Part shown: positions 16,106-24,234 of the stretch, piece after piece
Layout of the letters: each line of letters opens with the position of its first letter
Position numbering within the stretch: the first letter of the stretch is position 1
Origin: an uncultured Lachnospiraceae bacterium
GTDB taxonomy: Bacteria > Bacillota > Clostridia > Lachnospirales > Lachnospiraceae
Reading direction: 5' to 3'
NCBI GenBank assembly: GCA_947623805.1
Contig: CANQHZ010000038.1
Location: 1-32,994, forward strand
Length of the DNA stretch: 32,994 nucleotides
The notes under the pieces: model-generated
What the model was told of the DNA's origin: nothing
The model's database searches: none
Seen by the model: only the letters and a program-made list of their open reading frames with translations
Program-made: the position numbers and the translations under genes

Positions 16106-18037
16106 ATGCTTAACAATTACAATATTGTAGCCGAACAGCTTTTGCTGACACTCGCCTGTGTCACGCTGTTTCTTATGTTTTATATAAAACCGCGAAAAAC
16201 CGCCACCTATATTGCCAACTTTACGGGCATAGTGCTCTCGATAACCACCACGGCCACGCACATTTATCTTATTTCTTTGGCCGGCACTGTGGCAGGTTTT
16301 AGCGGAAGCAAATTTAATTTTGCCTGCTTTATCTTTTATCTTCAATACACATTTATACTGGCGCTAATGTATATATATACGAGCCTGCTCTCGTCGGAAA
16401 AAAGAATGCACTTAAAAAAAATCTTTGTAAAAGCCGGCATACTGTCCGTTATATATATGTGCGCTTTCATCCTCCTGATTGCGACAAAAACCACATACGT
16501 CGTAAACAACGGCAGTGTAAGATTTGCACCTGCATTCAAGCTGTATCTTGTTATCGGCATTTTCAACACCCTGCTGTGCCTTAACACCTGTCGAAAAAAC
16601 CGCGCCTCTGTGGCAAGCGTGGCTTACCGCTATCTGTGTTTTGTTCTTCCCTTTAGCATAGTCGTGCTTATCGCGCAGCTGTGCTGCAAAATCATAATAT
16701 TTTCCAGCTTTACTTATGTACTTCCGTTTATACTGTTTTACCTGCTTTTCCATAGCAATCCCTTTGACGAGATAAGCGGATGCCAAAATAAATATTCCTT
16801 TGAAACGCGTTTTGTTGACAATATGGCGCTGCACCAGCGTTTCCTTATCGTCAATGTCGTATTTCCAAAGCTGAAAAACGCTGACCAGAATTACCTAAAG
16901 GACAAGGTATATCACATCTCGGCTGAAATGTGCCGTGAAATAGCAAGGCTGCATAAGGGTATTCACCTTTATAACTTTAACATACATAATTATGCTCTTT
17001 TTGTCAATGTCAAAAGCGATGAGGAAACTCGGAAAATAATATACGACATACAGCAGATACTTGAAGCGCCCATATACAATTCTATGCAAAGCTCACTGCT
17101 GTGCTACAAGATGATTGCATTCAGGAACAATCCCAACGTGGACACATTGCCAAAGCTTTCGTCTTTTATGAAATACCTTTTTGCAAAGCTTAGCCAAGGT
17201 ACAAGCAGTGAATGTTGCATCGCAACAGAAAGCGATTATGAAGATTTCGCGTCACAATACTATGTTTCGCAAATGCTTGACGACATCAAAAATCGTTTTG
17301 ACCTCGATGACGAACGGGTAATTTGTTTTGCGCAGCCGATTTATTCAGTTGACCATAATTCATTTAGGACAGCCGAGGCACTCATGCGTCTGCGGCTGGG
17401 TGACAAGATTATTTATCCCGACAAATTCATCCCGCTTGCCGAACAGAACGGCTGCATACACACACTTACGTGCATCATTTTGAACAAGGTGTGCGTAGAA
17501 ATAAGAAGACTTAGCACGGAATACGACTTTGACGCTATCACGGTAAACTGCTCTACCACTGAATTTTCAGAGCCAAACCTGCACAATGAGCTTTTGGCAA
17601 TCATACGCCAAAACCATGTGCCCTGCTCAAAGATAAGGCTTGAGCTTACCGAAAGCGCCATGTTTGATGACTTTTCAATAGTTATGCATAATATCGAGAT
17701 GCTGCGGCAGTCAGGCGTACAGTTTTATCTTGATGATTTTGGCACGGGCTACTCCAATCTTGAACGAATAATAAGCTGTCCGTTTAAGACAATAAAATTT
17801 GACAAAAGTCTGCTCTACAAGTCTATGAACAGCGAGGGCATGAATGACCTGGTGGTGAGCATGGTCGATGTGTTTAAAAAACAGGGCTTTGTGCTGCTCG
17901 TAGAGGGCGTGGAGGACGATGAGCAGAACCAGTACAGCATAGACAGGGGCTTTAATTACATACAAGGCTACCGATATGCCAAACCAGTGCCTATAGGCGA
18001 ATTGGTAAACTATTTTACGGAAAAAAACGCGTATTAA
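16106..18037 (+). CDS. Membrane-bound EAL-domain cyclic-di-GMP phosphodiesterase
   Basis: EAL domains hydrolyse cyclic-di-GMP to pGpG. The 643-residue protein starts with about seven hydrophobic segments (residues 10-215) that form a membrane sensor-like module. A region around 240-380 has the size of a GGDEF domain but no GGDEF motif, so it is probably degenerate. The EAL domain covers about 400-640 with all key residues: AEALMRL (424-428), NCS (481), ELTES (513), LDDFGTGYSN (542-551), IKFDKS (564), LVEGVED (598) and QGYRYAKP (620). An active enzyme is therefore expected. GGAGG precedes the ATG. It converges with the kinase/receiver pair, and a shared terminator lies between them. Confidence 0.92.
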   Translation: MLNNYNIVAEQLLLTLACVTLFLMFYIKPRKTATYIANFTGIVLSITTTATHIYLISLAGTVAGFSGSKFNFACFIFYLQYTFILALMYIYTSLLSSEKRMHLKKIFVKAGILSVIYMCAFILLIATKTTYVVNNGSVRFAPAFKLYLVIGIFNTLLCLNTCRKNRASVASVAYRYLCFVLPFSIVVLIAQLCCKIIIFSSFTYVLPFILFYLLFHSNPFDEISGCQNKYSFETRFVDNMALHQRFLIVNVVFPKLKNADQNYLKDKVYHISAEMCREIARLHKGIHLYNFNIHNYALFVNVKSDEETRKIIYDIQQILEAPIYNSMQSSLLCYKMIAFRNNPNVDTLPKLSSFMKYLFAKLSQGTSSECCIATESDYEDFASQYYVSQMLDDIKNRFDLDDERVICFAQPIYSVDHNSFRTAEALMRLRLGDKIIYPDKFIPLAEQNGCIHTLTCIILNKVCVEIRRLSTEYDFDAITVNCSTTEFSEPNLHNELLAIIRQNHVPCSKIRLELTESAMFDDFSIVMHNIEMLRQSGVQFYLDDFGTGYSNLERIISCPFKTIKFDKSLLYKSMNSEGMNDLVVSMVDVFKKQGFVLLVEGVEDDEQNQYSIDRGFNYIQGYRYAKPVPIGELVNYFTEKNAY

Positions 18038-18049
18038 GCTTTTCAACTC

Positions 18050-18097
18050 AAATAAGCGCCGCCAATGTCAATCATCGGCAGCGCTTATTTTATTTTT
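18050..18097 (+). terminator. Terminator between the EAL gene and the receiver gene
   Basis: AAATAAGCGC (18050-18059) pairs perfectly with GCGCTTATTT (18081-18090). Inner GCC/GGC pairing continues the stem after one mismatch, and TTTTATTTTT follows on the plus strand. It ends the EAL transcript and may also stop the minus-strand receiver transcript, where its T-run is weaker. Confidence 0.85.
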
Positions 18098-18104
18098 GTC
18101 AATT

Positions 18105-18866
18105 TTACTTGTTTACTGCTTTTCGTTTTTCAAAAAATTCGTCAACTGATTTTTTTATCTGTTCAGGCGGCATCGTCTTTAATAAATACCCCTCCGGCTT
18201 AAGCGACATTACCTGCATGACGCTCTCCTTATCCCCTTTGCTTGTCAAGAAAATGACAGGTATGTCAGAAAATTCTGTCTCTGTACGTATCATCTGGAGA
18301 ACCTGCTTGCCGTCCACTATCGGCATCTCGTAGTCAAGGAGCACCAGGTCGGGGCGGTTTGTGGCTAAATACTTTATAGCCATTGCGCCTGAATTGGCAA
18401 GAATTACCTGATATTTTTCCTCAAGCCAACCCTTGACATTTCTAAGCATTGCTCCCGAGTCATCGACTACAAGAATTTTCTTTTTGTTGTGCTTGCCGAA
18501 AGTAATCACATATGAGCATATCGCGTCCGCCACTTCGCCCACATTGATAGGACGCTGAAATTCTTTTTGCACAAGATGCATCGGTATGTCATTCATAATA
18601 GATTTAATCTCAGCCGCGTCACCCGATACAAATATGGGTATGTCCTCCTCGACTGCCTTGTCTTTTAAATATGTAAGTCCCTGATGCTGGTCGATAAGCG
18701 CCTCGTCCGCAAATATAAACATCAGGTCTATGCTTTTTTCTATCTTGTTCACGGCATCCGGGTCTGCGTGCACATTGAGCACTTCATAGCCTGCCTCCTC
18801 GAGCTTACCTTGGAGCGATACAAGCAGATAGCTCTGCGTTTCCGATACAATCAATACTCTTTGCAT
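18105..18866 (-). CDS. Two-receiver response regulator without an output domain
   Basis: The 253-residue protein is two receiver domains in tandem. The first (about 1-118) has a receiver-like fold pattern but a Phe where the phosphorylated Asp should be (DLMFIF in place of DLVLLD), so it is probably not phosphorylated. The second (about 128-248) is canonical: ILVVDDSG for the acid pair, LVLLDYEMPIVDG with the phospho-Asp near residue 178, VIFLTSKG and YLLKTMPP with the conserved Lys. There is no DNA-binding or enzyme domain, so it is a phosphate shuttle or a protein-interaction output. The start at 18866 is chosen because GGAGG is five bases upstream. It follows the kinase gene by 35 bases, suggesting a direct partnership. 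Confidence 0.93.
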   Translation of the reverse strand: MQRVLIVSETQSYLLVSLQGKLEEAGYEVLNVHADPDAVNKIEKSIDLMFIFADEALIDQHQGLTYLKDKAVEEDIPIFVSGDAAEIKSIMNDIPMHLVQKEFQRPINVGEVADAICSYVITFGKHNKKKILVVDDSGAMLRNVKGWLEEKYQVILANSGAMAIKYLATNRPDLVLLDYEMPIVDGKQVLQMIRTETEFSDIPVIFLTSKGDKESVMQVMSLKPEGYLLKTMPPEQIKKSVDEFFEKRKAVNK

Positions 18867-18901
18867 AATTTCCTCCATCTTTTATCATTTCAATAATTTA
18901 A

Positions 18902-21900
18902 TCACGAAAGTTTCTCAAGCTCCTCAAGCATTTTACGGCTTGTCGCCATTACCTCCTCCATAGCTACATCGGCGACAAGCGCCCTCAGCTGCTCCATAAG
19001 CGGCGAAAGCTCAGGCGGCAGCTTATATTCCTCAAGCTGCGCGAGTGCGGCATCGGCTCCGTCCAAGTCGAAACTGTCCATTGCACTGTTTAGCTTATCA
19101 AGCGCGGCTGCTATCTCGTCCTTTGGCACATCTTTTTTGTCCTGCTCGTTTGCCTTGCCGTAGGGCTCCAAAATCGGCTTGTAACTCCTGTAAAGCTCCA
19201 TTACCGCGGGATTTTCACGCTGTATTGTCTCTACATCTTCGGCATTGCCGCACTGCTCCATTTTGTAGAATAGGTCTGAAAGTTCAAGCGCGCCAATCAT
19301 TCTGGCTGTATTTTTCAGCGCATGGACTTCTATGGTATAGTCGCGTATCATGCCGTCCGCGAGGCATTTCTCTATCTTTGTCGATTTCATATCTATAAGC
19401 TTGTAGAAGTCGCCGAGCAGGCTTGTAAACAGCTCTAGCCCGCCTGAATTTTTGACGCCCTCCGCTACATTTAATCCCTCTATTTGAGGAAGCTCTGCCG
19501 TATCCGCGACGGGCTCCGATACAACCGGCTTTTCTGTTTTCTGCACGAGCTCATGTGGGAGCCATGTCTTGATTTTAGCACAAATATCCTTAATTTCAAT
19601 AGGTTTTGCGACAAAATCATTCATTCCTGCCTCTTTAAAGGTCTCGCGCGCGCCTACTACCGCGTTTGCCGTAAGCGCTATGATAGGCATTGTCTTTAAA
19701 TATTCATCATCGAGCGCCCTTATTCGCTGCGTGGTCTCCACACCATCCATCACGGGCATCATGTGGTCCATAAAGACTATGTGATACTTCTTTGCCTGAA
19801 CCATCTCAATGGCGCGCTTGCCGCTGTCCGCCGTGTCTATCTTCATCTTAAGCGGCTGCAGAAGACCTGTCGCAACCTTTAAATTCATCTCATTGTCGTC
19901 TACTATGAGTATGTCGGCGTCGGGAGCTATGAAATTCATCTCGTTGTCCGCAGCGTTCAGGCTTAAGTTTGTCTCATGATTTATCGCCTGACAGAAGTTG
20001 AGTGAATAAAGCGGCTTGTTTATGACAGTCGCCTTATCGTATCGCGCACCGCCGAGCATAGGGTTTTGAAGTATGCAAAGCTCCGCTCCGCGCGAGGTAA
20101 AATACCGCTCAACATTGTCCTTTACCTCCGTATAAACCGACGCATCCACAAATATAAAGTCAACCGACGCATCGCTCTTTTCCGCCTCTTTGCAATCTAT
20201 GTAGGAAAGACCATATTCATCGACGAGATTTTTGAGGTTGTCAAGCATAGCATTGTCTGCCATAACAGCGCTTACTGTCTGCTGCTTTTGGCTCTGGGCA
20301 TCGCCCACATTGTTTTTTAACACGGCTGCCTTTTGCGCGCCCACAACTCTCTGCGGTATGCTGAAATAGAAGTTGCTGCCTTTGCCGTACTCGCTTTCCA
20401 CATATATCTCGCCGCCCATAAGATTTACAAGGCGTCTTGATATTGAAAGCCCAAGCCCTGTACCTTCCTTGTTGCGGTTCTTTTTGGTGTCCACTTGCTG
20501 GAAAGCTCCAAAGAGCTTATCTATATCCTCGGGCTTTATGCCCTGGCCTGTGTCTTTCACGGAAACGTCAAGCTGCACGCTGTATTCATCTGACAGTGGT
20601 GTCATTTTTATGGTGAGCTTTACGCTGCCCTCCTCCGTGAACTTAATGGCGTTGTTTGCGATATTTATGATTACCTGACGTATTCTCAGCGAGTCGCCAT
20701 ACAGCTTGAGCGGCAAATCCTTGTCTATGTCAAACAAAAGCTCTACAGGCTTATCGCCTATGCGGTTGAGGAATATCATGCTCAGGTCGCTTAGCATTGA
20801 CATCGGCTCGTATTCGTCCTCTATGATTTCAAGCTTGCCCGACTCGATTTTTGAGAAGTCAAGTATGTCATTTATGATAGTAAGAAGCGCCGCGCCTGAA
20901 TTTTTGATATTCATGAGATACCCTCTATCCTGGTCGCTTAGGTCGCTGCGCAGCAAAATTTCCGTCATGCCGACTATGGCGTTCATAGGGGTCCTTATCT
21001 CATGGGACATATTTGAGATAAAGTCGGACTTTGCGCGGTTTGCGTCCTCCGCGCGCTCCTTTGCCTCCTTTAATTCGTCCATTAGCTTATACTGTTCTGT
21101 CATGTCTATGAGCATAAGACAAAAGCCTTTCAGCGTTTTTTTATGCTCGAGCATTGTCACGCTGCGTATGTAATAGCGCTCGTTCAGTTCTACCTCTGTG
21201 CTGTCCGAATAAAACAGACCATAATATTTCTTTGGTATATCGTCGCCCTTGTGAAGCGTTTTCAGCTCAGGGAAAAGCTCCTTTGCATACTTATTGGCGT
21301 CAAGAAAGCCGTAATCCTTGTCAACCATAAAGATAATCCTGCCTTCAAGCTGGTCAAACACGCGACTGCGCCCGATATCCATAACAGACAGAAAATCTCC
21401 CTCTACTGTGCCTATTATAATCATCAGTATAGCCGCTGACGAAAATATCGGCACTATATCAAACGGAAGCGAGAAAGGCAGAAATATCTTTACAAGAAGC
21501 GGAATAATAATAATCGCACTCGCTATAATAAGGTGCGTCATGGAATGCTTTTCGCGCCCTTTTCTTATGCGGATTATTATCCTGCGGCAAATCATATAGC
21601 CTATCAAAATCATAAGCGCTATGCCTAATATGCCGTATCTTACGATATAAGCCTTTCCGTTATCTACTTCAAGATAATTAAAGCCTACATTCTTGTCCTG
21701 GCGCAGCTCAATCCTGTCAAACATCATCTCGCGTTTATCATCATTCCAAAGCGTCAGCATAAGCACGCTGTCAAAACCAAGCCATATGTAGCTCAATATG
21801 TCAACAACCCTGTTTGCCTGAGTTTTGTCAAGCTGCATGTAAGCACCTATAAAGCGTATAAAAAAGAAGTAAAACAGCACGTTGCCAAGATATCCGACCT

Positions 21901-22111
21901 TGAACGCAAGCACTGCCTCATCATAGCCGCTTGAACGTATCAGCAGAAAATTTGCGGCATTCATGACAAGTCCGCCGACATTGGCAATCATAAGGTTTGT
22001 CGAAGCCTTGTTTTGCTGTTTGTTTAACAGGACAAAAACTCCTACCAGCGGTATTATCAGTCCTACAAACTGCACGACTGAAAGCACCATATTTAAAAGC
22101 TGCATATGCAT
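18902..22111 (-). CDS. Hybrid histidine kinase with 7TM sensor, PAS, receiver and HPt domains
   Basis: This 1069-residue membrane kinase is a complete multi-step phosphorelay in one chain. About seven hydrophobic segments (residues 5-240) resemble the 7TM N-terminal sensor of bacterial histidine kinases. A PAS-like region follows (258-340). Then come HisKA with SNMSHEIRTPMNAI (His near 370), the ATPase domain with IANNAIKFTEEG, VKDTGQGI and GTGLGLSISRRLV, a degenerate receiver (615-710, phospho-Asp kept but acid pair lost), a canonical receiver with ILIVDDNEMN and FMDHMMPVMDG (Asp near 782), and an HPt domain with VHALKNTARMIGA (His near 930). The start at 22111 is chosen because GGGAGGGA is close upstream. 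The upstream extension lacks a site. Confidence 0.94.
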   Translation of the reverse strand: MHMQLLNMVLSVVQFVGLIIPLVGVFVLLNKQQNKASTNLMIANVGGLVMNAANFLLIRSSGYDEAVLAFKVGYLGNVLFYFFFIRFIGAYMQLDKTQANRVVDILSYIWLGFDSVLMLTLWNDDKREMMFDRIELRQDKNVGFNYLEVDNGKAYIVRYGILGIALMILIGYMICRRIIIRIRKGREKHSMTHLIIASAIIIIPLLVKIFLPFSLPFDIVPIFSSAAILMIIIGTVEGDFLSVMDIGRSRVFDQLEGRIIFMVDKDYGFLDANKYAKELFPELKTLHKGDDIPKKYYGLFYSDSTEVELNERYYIRSVTMLEHKKTLKGFCLMLIDMTEQYKLMDELKEAKERAEDANRAKSDFISNMSHEIRTPMNAIVGMTEILLRSDLSDQDRGYLMNIKNSGAALLTIINDILDFSKIESGKLEIIEDEYEPMSMLSDLSMIFLNRIGDKPVELLFDIDKDLPLKLYGDSLRIRQVIINIANNAIKFTEEGSVKLTIKMTPLSDEYSVQLDVSVKDTGQGIKPEDIDKLFGAFQQVDTKKNRNKEGTGLGLSISRRLVNLMGGEIYVESEYGKGSNFYFSIPQRVVGAQKAAVLKNNVGDAQSQKQQTVSAVMADNAMLDNLKNLVDEYGLSYIDCKEAEKSDASVDFIFVDASVYTEVKDNVERYFTSRGAELCILQNPMLGGARYDKATVINKPLYSLNFCQAINHETNLSLNAADNEMNFIAPDADILIVDDNEMNLKVATGLLQPLKMKIDTADSGKRAIEMVQAKKYHIVFMDHMMPVMDGVETTQRIRALDDEYLKTMPIIALTANAVVGARETFKEAGMNDFVAKPIEIKDICAKIKTWLPHELVQKTEKPVVSEPVADTAELPQIEGLNVAEGVKNSGGLELFTSLLGDFYKLIDMKSTKIEKCLADGMIRDYTIEVHALKNTARMIGALELSDLFYKMEQCGNAEDVETIQRENPAVMELYRSYKPILEPYGKANEQDKKDVPKDEIAAALDKLNSAMDSFDLDGADAALAQLEEYKLPPELSPLMEQLRALVADVAMEEVMATSRKMLEELEKLS

Positions 22112-22226
22112 AATAATCCCTCCCTGCCGCACTGTACGGTTATACGTTAAAAACACCGACATGAAATCAGAATTTCCGAGTGTTTCGGCACACCGGGAAT
22201 TAATTCGGCATTGAAATTCGTTATTT

Positions 22227-22255
22227 ATTTTATCATATGCGCCGTTATTAAGCAA
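22227..22255 (-). promoter_or_regulatory. Possible promoter of the kinase-receiver operon
   Basis: On the minus strand, TTGCTT (22250-22255) and TAAAAT (22227-22232) are separated by 17 bases, about 110 bases upstream of the kinase start. The element overlaps the hairpin at 22234-22268, so the prediction is tentative. Confidence 0.4.
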
Positions 22256-22268
22256 TAAGGCGCATATG
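22234..22268. terminator. Strong palindrome between PNPOx and kinase genes
   Basis: CATATGCGCC (22234-22243) and GGCGCATATG (22259-22268) are perfect 10-base inverted repeats, and TTATT/AATAA inside extends the stem. It lies after the PNPOx stop codon and would terminate the minus-strand bile salt hydrolase transcript. However, its T-run (GTTTTTGG) is on the plus strand, where no gene reads into it. It could instead be an operator for the kinase operon. Confidence 0.5.
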
Positions 22269-22283
22269 GTTTTTGGCGGGTTT

Positions 22284-22760
22284 TCAATGCTTTTTCATGC
22301 GGCGTTTGCCTGTGACGGAGTTTACTGTGAGTTTGAAAACCGTGGTCTGCGGCATGACTGCTTGGTTGAATTTAAAATCCTCGGCGTGGTAGTGGCTCAT
22401 CAGTATTTTCAGCGCGTCGTATTTTTGCTCGTCGGAAAGTATTTCTACTGTGCCTTGCCCGATTACGCTTTCGTATTCCATCGTGCAGTTTTTTGTCTCC
22501 TCGTCGAGCACAAGGCTGTGAGCGCAATCCATCTCGAAGCTTGCGCGGTTGTCTTTTGCTATGAGGTCATATTTTGTCCCTTCTTTTGCGCCGTGGAAAT
22601 AGAGTTCGATTTTGCCGTTGTCGGTTGTCATGCCGAAATTGAGTGGAAGTATGTAGGGATAGCCGCCTGCGTCGTTTAGGGCAAGGCGGCATACGTCGCA
22701 TTTTTTCATCACTTCTATTATCTCGTCAGGGGCGGTTATTTCTCTGTCGTGTCTTCGCAT
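22284..22760 (-). CDS. Pyridoxamine 5'-phosphate oxidase family (NimA-like) protein
   Basis: This is a 158-residue split-barrel flavin-binding protein of the type often annotated as a nitroimidazole-resistance or PNPOx-like protein. The start MRRHDREITAPDEIIEVMKKC and the segments PYILPLNFGM, IELYFHGAKEGTKYDLI and YESVIGQGTVEIL follow the family layout. The histidine in the YFHGAKEG loop is the residue noted in NimA-type proteins. Such proteins probably bind FMN and reduce small molecules, but the substrate is unknown. AAAGGAG precedes the ATG. It follows the bile salt hydrolase by 22 bases, so the two are probably cotranscribed. Confidence 0.87.
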   Translation of the reverse strand: MRRHDREITAPDEIIEVMKKCDVCRLALNDAGGYPYILPLNFGMTTDNGKIELYFHGAKEGTKYDLIAKDNRASFEMDCAHSLVLDEETKNCTMEYESVIGQGTVEILSDEQKYDALKILMSHYHAEDFKFNQAVMPQTTVFKLTVNSVTGKRRMKKH

Positions 22761-22782
22761 TGATGTACTCCTTTTATATATA

Positions 22783-23757
22783 TTAATTTTGTGCGCATAT
22801 CTGCTGTCCTTTGATGAGTGGATATGATATTACTTCCGCTGCATCAAGGTTTTCGTGGTGCATATCTACTGATGTGATTTGGCTGTTTTCATAGGTTGTG
22901 TAATAGTAGATGCCTTTGTCCATGTTGCAGCAGGAGGTGTAGATTGTGATTTCGTACTGTCCGCCTCCCATGTGGACGCAGCCTCTTTGCTGTGCGACTG
23001 AGCCTAATATATGGAAAAACTGGCTTATGCTTTCAGACTCGGAATCGCCTGAAACGGAGTTCATTTTTGTGAATGCCACTTTTACAAAGCGCGACGCTGA
23101 CGACAAATCTCCGGGAAGTCCCATGGCACCCATGCCGCGGCTGTATGTGTTGAGCGCGAGGTCTTTGGAGAAATTGTTGACGGGCGGCTCTGTGGAGAGG
23201 CTCACGTAGTTATTTAGGTTGAAAAGCTGTATGTCAAAGGGTGGGTTGTTTGTGAGGACGCCGACAGGGTTGTCATAAATTTTCAGTCCGTCTTTCATCT
23301 GCTCTACTGTCACTGAATTGGTGCCGTCGGAAACTATCCAGTGGAGCGGGGAGAGGGGGAGTTGGTCGCTGAAATTTATGTTTACGAGGTTGATTTTTGA
23401 CAGGAGGGTTTTTGCCTCGTCTATGGTTGCGCTTTGGCCTAATATCCAGGGGATAAATTCAAAGGGGGAGATGTTGTCCTTGCCTTCGATTTCTTCTCCA
23501 TAGTAAGCGTTTTGCGGGAAGTTTAGTCCTGCCATGCCTATGCCTTTTTCGTTTATTGCGTCGTAGTAGAGGGGGTAGCTGTCTACTACGAATGCCATGC
23601 CTATCATGGCGTAGTGGGTGGGTAGTGGGGTTGCTTTGCGGAATTTGAATGGGTAGTTGCGGGGGGTGACTGTTACTGTTTCGTTATAGGAAAATTCGTA
23701 GTCGAGTGTGCGCCCGAAGTATCTGTTGTTTGTTTTATAGGTTGCTGCTGTACACAT
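22783..23757 (-). CDS. bsh: Choloylglycine hydrolase (bile salt hydrolase)
   Basis: BSH cleaves the glycine or taurine amide from conjugated bile salts. It is an N-terminal nucleophile hydrolase whose Cys2 becomes the catalytic residue once Met1 is removed. The 324-residue protein has the expected residues: Cys2, Arg16 and Asp19 in FGRTLDYEFSYNE, Asn79 in MAGLNFP, Asn170 in LTNNPPFD and Arg223 in SASRFVKVAF. GMGAMGLPGDLSSASRF favours BSH over penicillin V acylase. It has no signal peptide, as is usual. GGAGGT precedes the ATG, and a promoter lies at 23824-23853. Third codon positions are strongly A or C, unlike the left part of the window. The exact bile-salt preference cannot be read from the sequence. 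Confidence 0.93.
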   Translation of the reverse strand: MCTAATYKTNNRYFGRTLDYEFSYNETVTVTPRNYPFKFRKATPLPTHYAMIGMAFVVDSYPLYYDAINEKGIGMAGLNFPQNAYYGEEIEGKDNISPFEFIPWILGQSATIDEAKTLLSKINLVNINFSDQLPLSPLHWIVSDGTNSVTVEQMKDGLKIYDNPVGVLTNNPPFDIQLFNLNNYVSLSTEPPVNNFSKDLALNTYSRGMGAMGLPGDLSSASRFVKVAFTKMNSVSGDSESESISQFFHILGSVAQQRGCVHMGGGQYEITIYTSCCNMDKGIYYYTTYENSQITSVDMHHENLDAAEVISYPLIKGQQICAQN

Positions 23758-23823
23758 TTTTTATTACCTCCGATTTTTGCAGTTCAGCTTTTTTTTGCTG
23801 GCTGGCGTGTTTTTTATTTTATT

Positions 23824-23853
23824 ATTATATACCATTTTGTGGGTGTTCTTCAA
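23824..23853 (-). promoter_or_regulatory. Predicted promoter of the bile salt hydrolase gene
   Basis: On the minus strand, TTGAAG (23848-23853) and a perfect TATAAT (23824-23829) are separated by 18 bases. This gives a leader of about 60 bases. The foldback element at 23901-24067 lies just upstream of the -35. Confidence 0.6.
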
Positions 23854-23900
23854 TGATATATTTTTTTATGTTTTTTATATTTTGGTATTGGCCAACGGGC

Positions 23901-24067
23901 GCTCAGGCAGAAAAATATATCCCATTCAGCCCCGCTTGCGCTTGGTGGAACGCGTAGCGGACACTAAGCTCAATGGCGCTGTAAAAGGAGCTACGCTTTT
24001 ACAGCTTATTTCGCTAAGTGCCGACGCATTCCAATGGGCTTCATGGGATATATTTTTCTGCCTGAGC
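23901..24067. repeat. 167-bp foldback (self-complementary) element
   Basis: The ends are perfect 25-base inverted repeats at 23901-23925 and 24043-24067, with termini GCTCAGGCAG and CTGCCTGAGC. The inside is almost fully self-complementary too: AGCCC/GGGCT, GGAA/TTCC, GCGT/ACGC, CGG/CCG, CACTAAGC/GCTAAGTG (one mismatch), AAT/ATT, and finally GCTGTAAAAG (23978-23987) with CTTTTACAGC (23996-24005) around an 8-base loop. The left side carries about 15 extra bases. The whole element would fold as one long hairpin on either strand. It lies downstream of the ATPase gene and upstream of the bsh promoter. No target-site duplication or coding frame is evident. It may be a MITE-like or REP-like element, or a large structured terminator. 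Confidence 0.85.
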
Positions 24068-24234
24068 TAGGTTGCTGGTTTTCCTTTAGTAGTGTATGGT
24101 GCAGGTTGACTGCTTTTGTGCCGATTACCTTTCTAGGGTGCTATTTTTCCTTTTGTATCTTGTGTTGATTGCTTTTGCTTTAATTGCTTCAATTGCCTTA
24201 AATCAAATCATATATGAAAATTACTGACTGATTT
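24068..24234. other. Gene-free stretch downstream of the metal ATPase
   Basis: Together with the foldback element and the bsh leader, this completes a 477-base gap without genes (23758-24234). It is T-rich on the plus strand and holds a loose repetition of ATTGCTT and TTGCTTT near 24165-24200. I see no promoter, terminator or reading frame that I would support here. Confidence 0.5.

Noticed and set aside
23706-24070. Two plus-strand frames of 83 and 97 codons across the foldback element
   Set aside because: Their reading depends on the inverted repeat and T-rich flanks, they overlap the bsh start, and they lack ribosome binding sites and recognisable domains.
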